A stretch of DNA of 64,000 bases from Mortierella alpina. Lineage: Eukaryota > Mortierellomycota > Mortierellomycetes > Mortierellales > Mortierellaceae. The notes under the pieces are model-generated. The model ran no database searches, had not been told where the DNA came from, and worked only from the letters and a program-made list of their open reading frames with translations. Location of the stretch: contig JANATF010000004.1 of the NCBI GenBank assembly GCA_029449245.1, forward strand, positions 2,976,001-3,040,000, given 5' to 3'. This document shows, piece by piece, positions 11,779 through 21,958 of this stretch; the first letter of the stretch is position 1, and every line of letters begins with the position of its first letter. The position numbers and the translations under genes are program-made.

Positions 11779-13501
11779 TTAGCATACTTCCGTGGGATCC
11801 CAACAGTAGCGAGTCCTCTGACCCTCAACAGAATAAGCGTCAAGTGCACTCATATCCTTCAAAACGAAGCGTCAGCACAATAGAGGTTAGCAGCGTCGAA
11901 TTGTGAGCGTGTTGTGGCGAGATTATGTTTATGAGTGAGAGAGGAGTTTCTGCTTACATCCATATCAATTTCAAATGAAAACAGGTCCAGGTTGTTCCGG
12001 ATCCTTTCTGGCCGCGTCGACTTTGGGATGACGACGGCACCATGTTGCAGACCCCAGCGAAGCAGGATCTGGGCAGAGCGTTTCGAGTAGTCGGATTTTC
12101 TTTGCTCATCGTCATCTATGACGGGCTCAAGGTCGTCGACTGGCGGGAGTTGTGAATAAAAATACTTGCGGATCAAATCTGGCATGATGTCCAGGGCTCC
12201 TGGCATGGGAGCGCTATTGTAATGGGCATCCATGGCGGGTGGGGGTGGAGGCGTCATTGCGATCAATCGTCCTTCACCCAGACTTGAGTATGCTTGGACT
12301 TGAATCCGATGATGATCACAGAACTCGAGGAGGTCGCGTTGAAGAAGGCGAGGGTGCATCTCAAATTGATGAACGTGCGGAACAACTATTGTGCGGGCCA
12401 GCGATGAAGTGTCTGCTAAGGCGCTTGAGCCGGCCGTAGAGGGTAGAGTCGAGTGATGGTGGTGGTCATGACGCGGCCGCTCCACTAGCATGGTGAGGTG
12501 GTTGACTGTGTAATTACTGACCCCGATCGATCTCAATTTCTTGGCGTGGTAGAGGTCCTCCAGAGCATGCCAGCTTTCCATCCGATTGGTGGCATTCTGA
12601 GGATCGGACAGTTTTAGTTTAGCAGTTCTGTTGTGGGCCGAAATATCAAAAACAACATCAGTAGGGATGTTCTTCCTTAATGTATAGACCTGAAAAGGAT
12701 GAAGCCAGCAATATGCTTACCCTGGCCAATGGATCAGATATAGATCAATGTAGTCCACTTGCAGGTTCTCGAGAGAGTCCAGTACGGCTGGATAGAACCA
12801 CGAAAGATTCGTTTTTAGCGAATGGTCACTTGACATTGCGCCTGCTTGCTCCCTGTAGGGTGTTGCGTCGTTCTAGTTCATGCATACCTTGGTAGCAGGC
12901 GTCGTATCCTTGATCCTTTGGTGCTGCGAAAGAAAATCAAAACCCCTCTCCCGCGGTTAGACTGTGTCGTTGACAAGATGTATGCCTCTGCAAGCAAAAG
13001 AAATTGCTTATTTTTTCGATACCGAGTTTGCTCGTCAAAAAGATGTCCGCACGAGTCAATCCAGGCACGAGATTCTGTTCCAAAATCTTCTTGATGCTGT
13101 TTCCGATTGCAGCCTCATTCCTGTAGACGGCCGCTGTATCTGTAAGAAGTGGAATGGCGACATTGGATACCATGTTGAGGTGATTTAGTCTCTGCTATCT
13201 CAGCCAAGTCAAAGAAAATGAAAAACATGTCGCATGATGACTCTGTAAACCATAGCTTACCGATAAGGCGATATCCAGCTCGGAGTGCCTCTAGTATACA
13301 GGTGTCTAGCGTGTCTTGATCACGAACCCTGTACGTGCCCACTGACCAGGTGTGAGAGCCGTGCGTGAGAAAGTGAGAGTATAGAAGCAGCAGCGAGCAT
13401 CTGAGCTAGACAGGCAGCAGCAGCAACAGCAGCATACGTCCTACTGATGGCATCTGAATGCCGTTGGAGAGTGTATAGGTCCTTGTTACAATCCTTGTCA
13501 T
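11779..13501 (-). CDS. Aldo/keto reductase family oxidoreductase
   Basis: NAD(P)H-dependent reductase of aldehydes/ketones, cytosolic by default. Seven exons on the reverse strand, in transcript order: 13501-13438, 13341-13261, 13139-13023, 12923-12888, 12787-12721, 12675-11958, 11856-11779; 386 residues. The start gives the classic N-terminus TLSNGIQMPSVGLGTYRV. The catalytic tetrad is present: Asp and Tyr in DTAAVYRNE, Lys in FLTSKL, His in DLYLIHWPG. GVSNY and the C-terminal IPKSTRPERIRNN cofactor block follow, ending RYCWDPTEVC. The segment after GVSNY holds a non-conserved His/Ser-rich loop, longer than usual (family ~320). The acceptor at 12676 is weak but is the only one that restores phase and reads into KLSDPQNATNRMESW. 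Substrate unknown. Confidence 0.9.
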
Positions 13502-13704
13502 TCTGAGTGTTGGAGCGATGTGGAGTCTTGGACAAACGAATGCACATGCGAGCCATGCAAGGAGTCCGAGTCAAGCGTACGAAATTAATCTTAAGGGTAA
13601 CACGACTAGAGGTGCTTCTTCCCGCTCCTTTTTGCGCGTTGTTTCCTCGCCCATTCACAAACAAACGCAGCAGCACCATCAGGCACGAACCTCGTCCGCT
13701 CCGG
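13502..13704. promoter_or_regulatory. Short bidirectional promoter, aldo/keto reductase and ECO1
   Basis: Only 203 bases separate the two divergent start codons (13501 reverse, 13705 forward), so both promoters must lie here or overlap the genes. No clear TATA box; the sequence carries several CG-containing hexamers but no motif I can name with confidence. Confidence 0.55.
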
Positions 13705-15948
13705 ATGAACTCACCGGCAACATCCAGGTCTAGCAATATCTCGGATGTCAGCTCCCCTTCAGGTCCCGAGACACCCCAGAGGTAGCACCGAGCATTCCTT
13801 TCAACCTCTTGCCTTGCCTCGCCTCGCCGGAAGACCCATTCATCAACCTTCCAAGGACTAATCGAACTCTTATACGTACTCTAGGGAGTACAAATTCCAC
13901 AAGGCCGTCCGGAACACATATGGACGCGCTGCTAGATCTGCTTTAGAGTCGCCTTCGTCTCCTGACGTTTGGCTAAGTCCCAAAACGCCAGCAAGCGTCA
14001 GCAGCAGCCCCCTAGAGCGAGGACGTTCTCGGCTCTCGGGATCATTCTCGGGATGGGCAGCATCTGATCCATGGGACACTCCTACACGTGGCACACGCAC
14101 ATTGACGGAGAAACTGGAGCGCGCAAAACTGGAGTTTGATAGTGACGATGACGAGCTTTTCGACAAGAGTCCCTTGGAGCAGCCTTACAGGGACGATGAC
14201 CTTCATAATGTTTTCAAGGTGAAGGATACCAAGAATGATACGGATCAGAGCAGGAACGTCGCTGAGGACGAAGCACCCAAGACTTCAAGGACACCCACCA
14301 AGCGGAAGCAACAATTCGTCGAGGTGCAGATTCCACTGCGCAATAGTCCTCGGCGAAGAAAGATATTGGCGCATGAGGATGAAGAGGAAAGAGACGGGTC
14401 TGGATTGCAGAACAAGAGAGCATGGATGTCACAGCGCTCGTCGCCATCACCGCCAGCATCGCCTAGTCAAAGGAGTAGAAGAGTAGCTCTACACATTCCC
14501 ACGCCTGCCTCATCAGCGACCTCCACGGACTTTAGCAGACTGAAAGTGGCAGACCCAAAGCATGTCGCATCGTTAAAGCAACCAGCTCTTCAGGCTTCCA
14601 TATCGTCGTTTTTCACTCCCAAGGCCGGCAGTGGCACGGGAATTTTGAAGACGAGAGGGCTTGGTAACAGCGACCAGAGCACGGAAACAGAGACGGGCTC
14701 CCCAACTAAAAAACGTCGTCCCGCCAAGCAGCCATCATCGCTGCCTATGGAGCCGGCAGTGAAACTGGAGCAGCTCTTTCTGTCATTCTCCAAGGACCGA
14801 ACCAAGACTCTCTCGTCGCCCTCTAAAGCGTCGCCAACGTCTATTCGCACGTCGAAATCGTCTTTGCAGCGGGAGGACGAGAAATCAAAACGATACCACT
14901 GTCCACAGTGTAGGATGCCCTTTGTCCGTGGACAACAGGAGGATGAGCAAATCCACGATCGATACCATCGCGCAGTTTTGGGAGGAATTGACTATCCGGG
15001 ATATAAGAACGAGGTTGTGGTGGCTCAATTCACCGATCCTGACTTTGGACATGGGTATAGACACAGCAACAACAACAACAACAACAACAACAACAGTAGC
15101 AGCAAAACTGGCAAAGGCAACAACAATTCCACTGGCGACTTTTCATTGGACGATGTGTTGTCTGGCTCCAGGATTGTCATGGTGTCCATGTCGGATTCTG
15201 GACGATCGAATTCAGTAGCCTCAGGCGGGACCAGCTCCGAGAAGAAAAAGGTGAGGTTTTATATCAATGAGTCGTGATTGTGTTTTACTGCCTCTATATA
15301 TATATATATATAACCGACCAATTTCTTTCTGAATAACGACTGTAGGTCAAGGAGGTGCTTGAGATGATGAACAAGGAGTTGGGGTCCGTGGACTTTGATC
15401 CGGAAAAGCTCGAGTCCTGCAAGGTCTTTCTTTACATTTCTGGCAAGAAGAAGGTGGTCGGGTGTGTCATTGCGGAGCGAATCAAGGAAGGATATGAGAT
15501 CCTGTCTTTATCTGCTGGAGGCTCTATCCCAGAATGCGATCCCGTCAGCAGCACTGATGTAGCAATTGGAAAAGCAACATCTGTCCTATCAACACTTGCG
15601 ACACCAGCGACATCTGCCACATCCACGACAGGAACCTCAGAATCGACGGTCGGTTCTCAAGGACGTGAGGAGGGTGGTGGTGCTGATGATGACGAGGATG
15701 AGAGGTCTGCTATTTTCTGCAGCACGGTTCCTCAGCCTGCGATCTGTGGGATCAACCGGATCTGGGTCTCGAGGCATTACCGGCGCCAAAGGATTGCTAG
15801 TCGATTGCTAGATGCGGTACGGGACCGGTTTATCTATGCGTGCAAGCTGGACATGAAGGATCTGGCGTTTTCCCAGCCGACGGGGGATGGCAAAGCCCTG
15901 GCGAAACAGTATCTGGGCACCGAGAAGTTCCTGGTCTATGTCGAGTGA
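13705..15948 (+). CDS. ECO1: Eco1/Ctf7-type cohesin acetyltransferase
   Basis: Acetylates the Smc3 subunit of cohesin in S phase to establish sister-chromatid cohesion. Exons 13705-13781, 13885-15250, 15346-15948; 681 residues. The C-terminal acetyltransferase is clear: ICGINRIWVSRHYRRQRIASRLL, then LAFSQPTGDGKALAKQY and FLVYVE, the diagnostic ESCO/Eco1 end. A C2H2 zinc finger (YHCPQCRMPFVRG...HDRYH, about residues 362-385) precedes it, as in the family. A PCNA-binding box, QASISSFF (14591-14614, residues 262-269), lies in the disordered N-terminal half; PCNA binding by Eco1 is known in yeast. A polyasparagine run from AAC repeats sits between finger and catalytic domain. Much longer than yeast Eco1 (281 residues), nearer to metazoan ESCO layout. 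Confidence 0.95.
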
Positions 15949-16334
15949 TGATGCCCCCATTTTTGGTTTCGATGTATGCGTCCTGTGTTTCTTGCTTCAT
16001 TGGCCTCTTTTTTTTTTCTTTCTCGCTTTGTATTTATAACCTCTGTACCTTACTCTCAATTCTTTGCGCGTTTCTTGTCTCTTTTGCACTTTGCTCTTTG
16101 CTCTTTGAGATGCCTGTCATTCATAATCCTCTTCTTGGTCGCGTCAATGCTGGGCATATACCAAAGCATTCTCTCTTCCTCTGCCTCTTTTTTTTGATAA
16201 CATATAAACATGTTCCTTTTTTTTAATATGCAAGAAATGATAGGGTATTGTACAATTGAGTTGAAGAAGAGATGGACGTGGAGATGGAGTGGAAGAGGAA
16301 GAGGAGGAGGAAGAGAAAGAGGAGAAAGATGATT
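15949..16334. other. Convergent 3' region between ECO1 and O-fucosyltransferase
   Basis: T-rich 3' sequence on the ECO1 side followed by a purine-rich (GAGGAAGAGG) stretch at 16287-16328 on the other side. No gene seen. Confidence 0.5.
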
Positions 16335-16952
16335 CTATGTCACAAAGATCGTTTGGCCTTTATACCAAGTCTCGGCACGTCGACTTGCCGTCTGAAAGTA
16401 GGTCGAGTACTCCACGCCGATGAGCAGGCGCGCTCGGGCCAAGAGCGCACCATCAATCAAAATCGGACCATACCGTCCAAATCGATCCAACGTCCCCAGT
16501 CTCTGATGATCCACCCGTATCCAGTTCTGAGCATCGGCTTTTGCTAGCTCGTCCGGGTCGCGCTCGTTGGTGAGGACGAGCACTGGAAGCTTCTGATCCT
16601 TAGTGTCGCTATTGCTCTGAACAGGATCTTGGCGCTTGTAAAGTGCTACTGCTGTTGCTTGGGTATGGAGTGGTCGGTGAGGATGGACGTCTGAGGCAAG
16701 GATAGCCTGTTGAGCCTGCTGCTGGGCCAATTGATCTCTCGACGTATTATAACGGTCCAGAAGCGAGATGATGTGTTCTGTGGACGGGTAGCATCGGTTC
16801 CAGCCATTGGGGTCTGCGGGTGAGGTGATTCCTAGACAGTGCCGCTGGAAATCGCCTCTTCGAAGATGGACGCCGACAAAGGCACGAGGAGGAGATGGTG
16901 GGGTGCGAGTTGAAGGATCCACATGGTTCGCAAGACCATTATCTTCATTGAT

Positions 16953-16985
<33 letters not shown>

Positions 16986-18311
16986 GCTGCTGCTGTCCAA
17001 TGGTTCTGCCTGGAGGTCGTTTTCGGGTTTGGGCAACAATGTTTCCAGAATCTCGTCCACGAACGTGTGAACCTGCTCTGTGTATTGAAAGTGCTGACCA
17101 AACTCGACCCAGGCCCTGTTTTGTCCGCCGGGCAGCAATCGATAGACATGACCCAAGCATAGGATCTCCTGCTGTTCATGTTCTGGTTGTTGGTAACGCT
17201 CAATGACCTTGTCCATGCGCCAGCGTGCCCAGATGGAGCTGTTGTCTCTTTCAGGGTCGAGGTAAGGTGTTGGGATCAGAGTGGATCCAATGTTGTACCG
17301 TTGCATGAATCGACGGCCCGTCATGTCGATTCGTCGATCGGTACCGTAGCCAGCCTCACTGAAACATTGCTGGACAGCAGGGAACTTGACAGATTTCATC
17401 CCTTTCCTGGTCGATTTGCTGAACGAGGTCTTGGATGAAGCATCGCCCGAGGAGGAGGAGGAGGAGGAGGAGGAAGAGAGAGGGGTCGATATGGGGTGAC
17501 CTTGCTGGATAGGCAGTTCGAGTTGGATCCATCTCTTGCGAAGTCGTTTTTTCTGCTGGCCTCCTGCTCCTCCTCCTCCTCCTCCTCCTGCTCCTCCTCC
17601 TGCTGATGCAGCTCCCTCATCAGAGCGCTTTCTCCTTTGAACACCGCTTGCAGCAGCTACTCTTGCAGCAGCTGTTGCCGCTCCCTCGATGTTTGTTCTC
17701 TCGACAATCCCTCTTCGGGCTAGAAAGCTATCCAGTTCCTCGATCTTCAATCCAGTCATCCTCGAATAGTGTTCCAAGTCGAAAAACTCTGACCATTTTG
17801 TGGCAGTGGGCTCCTGACCTTGGTCCTCACTTTCGACGTGGACATTTGGGCTCAGGTTGGGGATGAGCAAGGTTCTGTTCAGAGCCTTGGCGATCATGGA
17901 TCCGTGCCAAATAGAGATGAGTTGGTTGGTGACGCCTGCATAGGGGATGTACATCAGATAGCGGGGTACGTCCGTCGTCGAGACAGTAGTTCCTGATCTA
18001 CCATGAGAGTATTCGTCTGTTGCTGAGATTGAATGAGCGGGAGGGGAGTGCTGGACTTGAGAGGTTTGGGGCAAGGACCCTTGTACTTGGCGGGTTGCCT
18101 TGACGGGTATTATACGGGCATGACTGGGGATGTCAGCAAGGTCGAGCTGTAGCTGTGGGAGGAGGTTTGGTGGTGATGGATAGGATGCAGGTGCGCAGGA
18201 GCCGTGGGTATAAGGGATGCTTTCTGAGGATGGCGCAGAGATCAGGATGCAGGTCAAGATGAACAGGCAGCAGGCGAGCAAGCCTGTCAGCAACTTGACT
18301 GGCCGCAACAT
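16335..18311 (-). CDS. GDP-fucose protein O-fucosyltransferase-like type II membrane protein
   Basis: Single reverse exon, 658 residues from ATG at 18311 to TAG at 16335. An N-terminal signal anchor (LLTGLLACCLFILTCILI) follows MLRPVK, so it is predicted to be Golgi/ER lumen-facing. The donor-binding motifs of the O-fucosyltransferase family are visible: MYIPYAGVTNQLISIWHG near residue 125 and FVGVHLRRGDF in the C-terminal half, with a late LVLTNERDPDEL segment. The middle carries long low-complexity insertions: a Gly-rich AGGGAGGGGGGGAGG run, a polyserine block and an NNNN tract from GTT/AAC repeats (about 16954-16987). The frame extends upstream only to a TTG, and the first ATG gives the anchor directly, hence the start. 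Acceptor unknown; family call from motifs only. Confidence 0.82.
16954..16987. repeat. (GTT)n/(AAC)n trinucleotide repeat in coding sequence
   Basis: About eleven GTT units on the forward strand, encoding polyasparagine in the reverse O-fucosyltransferase-like gene. Similar AAC runs occur in ECO1 (about 15065-15095) and in the importin 3' region (about 11361-11390). Confidence 0.9.
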
Positions 18312-20271
18312 CGACACTGGGGACAAAGTGCTGCTGTGTTGGTGAACGCAAGAGGAGTTGCGAGGGGGAATAAAACAAACAGGAACAAAAAAAAATCGAG
18401 CTAGGGAGTACAAGGATGATAAGGGAGGTCGAGCTTTGCAGGACGAGAGAGTGCTGCTGCCGTTGACAGTCCAAGCGATCAACGGTGGGGTAGTGAATGA
18501 AGATGAGAATGAGAGGTAGAGGTAGAGGAAGGGTGAAGAAAGGTGAAGGAAAGAGAGCGGAAGAGAAGAGAGAAGACTGTGAAGAGTGTGAAAAAAAACA
18601 CAACAGAAAAGCGACTGGCTGATCTGAGTTCAGGGCGGTGAAGACAATCAGTCCCCGCTCGTTCGCATTTCGCCATTGTCGTACGCTTCAGGAGCTAGCT
18701 GCCTGCGCAATTCAGTTGTGCGACCTCAAGGGGCTTTGTTCTGCCGCTGCCAAATAGCCAAATAGTAAGATAAGCTCTCCAAGCGATCGCAATTGGGCGC
18801 GGAACCTTCTTTGCTGGAACCCGTCCAACAGGCACCCGGGGACGATCAACTGCAGTACCTCTGAAAGTAAAGTGGCACTGGCGATCGGGCGTGCATCGGC
18901 CTCAGCTGCCTTTGCAACCAGCTGTGACAATTATCTCTGTCCAAAAAGCAAGACATGTGGTTGTCAAACGAGTTGCTTCTTGATTAATGCATCCGATTGC
19001 ACGCTGCCCCGATTGCTCAACTGGGCGAAAGCGCGTTTCTACACAGGAAGAATTTTGTACCTTTGCTCTTTCTGGTCTTTGTTGTCCCACAGGTCACCCG
19101 TCCCACACCGACTTGGCGATATGGCGCGATATTGGCAATCAATGGTCTGACATATGAGCAACGATCCAGATGTGAAGTCGATGTTATTTTACATGTCCAC
19201 GGTCGCGGCCGGCAGAACTACCCGTCAAATAAACTGCCTGTCAAGTCAAGACACGACCGATAACCCCAACCTGCGTTCTTGTTACTCAGCACCTTTTTCT
19301 TTACGCCTCCAAGGTACACAGCGAGGATTCGGTGTGTGAAAATCGTGACCTCAATTGCTGGCTGAGTTTTTTGACCGTAGGCTGCGTCACAAAAGTGATA
19401 AGGGGGATGGATCGTCTCAAGGTCTTTGAGCGCTTCTTGAGACGAACCGCGTGTTCGATACACAGGGCAGAGTGACATCATTGCATCCTACGCAACGTGC
19501 TTTCTCTTTTTTTTTTGGAAAGAGTCAAAGCGCTAAGCCGACATGCTATGCCATAACAGCACAAGGATTGCATGAGAGTAGGAACACAGGAGAGATCAAT
19601 GTGCTCTTCTCGAGTTGCGTTTATCACCAGCGTATTGTCTATACAGAAGCAAAATGGAGCCATTCTTGCTCGTTATTGCTCTCAGACCTTATCAAATCGA
19701 GGAGCATTGTCTCCTTCTTTTGGCCATAGATGGGATATCTACATGTACAGTACATGCAATGCATGGAACGAACGAATTGTGCTCTCTACACCTTTGGCTC
19801 TGGGGAGTTGAGTGTGAATAATGTGACGATACCTACCACATGGCGCAAGAGGTGCTCTTGATCAAAGATGCCTTCATCTCGATACAGTCGTCTTCTTGCC
19901 ATAAATCTGACACCGTACATCATCTCGAATACAAACTGAGGATCGTGTTTTGAAAAGGGTCGCGTTCGATGATCCTCTACGAACCTCTGGGATTTCCTTT
20001 AGTTACGTATTTTTCACGCCCTGGCATAACTCGAGGCAATGGAGCATCACACTCAGCCGATGTATATCGCGCGATGACCTCGACCAACCGGAGTGTTTTT
20101 ATTGTCGCTCAAAAAAATATATTCCATACTATACAATTTGCATTTCAAAGTATTGTTTAACGCATTCGGCGATCAGGAACATGGCAGACCCGAGGAAGGA
20201 AAGGTCGCCCACTAGTGCCAGACGCTGCCTCTCATCCCACCGTCCCTGTCAAACGGATGATGACAGGGGTA
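18312..20271. other. Intergenic region, no gene recognised
   Basis: Nearly 2 kb between the start of the O-fucosyltransferase-like gene and the 3' end of SNX3. The first ~350 bases are a purine-rich strand, i.e. a C/T-rich leader for the reverse gene, consistent with a long 5' leader. The remainder has only short overlapping frames below 120 codons, none with recognisable motifs or splice-linked continuation. No tRNA-like A/B boxes found by eye. Confidence 0.5.
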
Positions 20272-21695
20272 TTAATAGCGGTAATAATCCTTGCTAAAGC
20301 TGGGATCCTGAATAAACGCGGCCAACACTTTGCTTCCGGTCTGCAAAAGAGGATGTCCAGCGACACTATTGATATCGGCAAGAGCAAAGAGGATTGGTTA
20401 AAGATCGGTCATCCATTGCTCCATGATCCTATACCGGCCTCGATGCATTCACCCCAATTCGCATGAGCCCCTCGTTCATGAATGTTTGTTTAGCCACGTT
20501 GCAACGCTCACAGGACAGAGGGCCAAACCAAACCTGCCGTGCACAACTTACATCTGCAGGAAGCGCTCCAATCCCTCGCGACGCTGCTCAATAACCTCAT
20601 CCGTGAAACGGTTGGTGAAGACCTTTCCAGGAAGAGGAGGGATGTTGACTCTGGAAGACTCTCTCTCCAGAACATCCCGGAACCATTCGAAATCCGAGTA
20701 GCGGCGACGGACACTCGAAGACTTCAACTTGAAGGCGGGGATATTTGTCTAGATATGCAAGAGATGGTCATAGGTATAGAAAGGAGATCGGTGTTAGGAA
20801 AAGAGGAAAGTGGAGATGAAAAAAAAAGATTATCCATCATTTTTGGAAGGAAGGACGGGAAAGAGAAACGCTGGGGGTGTGAGGGAGAGTGGACACTTGC
20901 GTGCCGCATGAATGACACGTCGCACAGCGCCCTTTCGTCGCCCCATGGATGCATGTGTGCACGTTCACACGCAATGCGACGTGGAAGGTACGAGTAGAGA
21001 AGAGACGCGAGAAGATACATGGAGATGCAAAAAAAAGTGGTCATGCGGCTAGCTGAGTTAACTTACTCGGCAGACAATCTCATAGTCCGTAAACATCTTG
21101 CGAGCAACACCTGGTACAACGAATAGGAGTCAACGAGCATGGACAACCACGAAGGTGAGGGAAAAAAGGGAGGGGCGAAGGGGGCAAGGAGATAGAAGGT
21201 CAGTGAGCGCCATTAGTGCAAAAACAAGCATGGCCGGATAGAAGTCATCCATGGAACGGAACTCGTTTCCAAAGCACTGCCAGAGTCATCCCTTTGTGCC
21301 GGCCCTCCGGCGTTGGCTTGGCCAGTACCAGCCAACGCCTGTCCGTGTGATGCCTCCGTCTGCTTTTCTTTTCCTGAAAGTATGTCCAAACTATCCATCC
21401 TTATGTGGCCCGCGCAACAGTGGCCGCTTCCTTACCATGGTTCTGAGGATTCTTGACCTCAATCTCCAAAAAGTTCTCGGGTTCGCCGTAGATGTCATCC
21501 AGCGTCTGTGGTTTGGATTGCCTACAAAGAATTAGGAAGAGAAAAAAAGTGGGGCAGGTTTAGAACACAATTGTACAGGCAAGCAGCGACGAGGACAGCA
21601 GGCCCTGGGAAAAGAGCGAGAGAGACAAGAGAGGCGGCCTACAATCGCGAGTGCTCGTCAAAGGCACGGTGCTGTACAGAGTTGGGTGAGTTCAT
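20272..21695 (-). CDS. SNX3: Sorting nexin SNX3/Grd19 (PX-domain protein)
   Basis: Small endosomal PX protein that binds PtdIns3P and works with retromer to retrieve cargo to the Golgi. Five reverse exons in order: 21695-21643, 21521-21436, 21110-21067, 20748-20552, 20365-20272; 157 residues (human SNX3 is 162). The family sequence is continuous: [38 protein letters not shown], the lipid-binding [10 protein letters not shown], then IPPLPGKVF and a C-terminal [20 protein letters not shown]. It consists almost entirely of the PX domain. It is divergent from TRM1 with a 263-base gap. Every splice site is canonical and each join falls in a conserved segment, so the model is strong. Confidence 0.95.
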
Positions 21696-21958
21696 GTTGC
21701 GGATGGGACTGGGCGAGTCAGAGGTGCAGGGGTGGGCGAGAGAAGACAAGAAAGGGATAACGAGAACGAGCTTGGCTGGAGACAGAGCGACAGAGAGAAG
21801 GAAGTGGGATGGAGAAGAGAGAGGAATTGTGTCGACTCGCATGTCGTGGGCGCACTTTTCGTCTGCCCATAATCCATATGAAGAACAAGCCACCCCACAG
21901 CCTTGCCTTTTTGCTTGTCTGTTTTCTCTTTTTTTTTTTCCTTTCTTTAGCTCTGCAC
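21696..21958. promoter_or_regulatory. Bidirectional promoter, SNX3 and TRM1
   Basis: Divergent region of 263 bases (452 to the inner TRM1 start). It contains a pyrimidine run TTTTTTTTTTCCTTTCTTTAG at 21931-21950 immediately before the outer TRM1 ATG, which looks like a 3' splice site; a leader intron ending there is possible. Confidence 0.45.

Noticed and set aside
13320-13800. Reverse-strand open stretch antisense to ECO1 exon 1 as first exon of the aldo/keto reductase
   Set aside because: It lacks an ATG in the required frame; the exon at 13501-13438 gives the family N-terminus NGIQMPSVGLGTYRV with good splice sites.
18312-18482. N-terminal extension of the O-fucosyltransferase-like frame
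   Set aside because: It begins at TTG, not ATG; the first ATG at 18311 gives a well-formed signal anchor.
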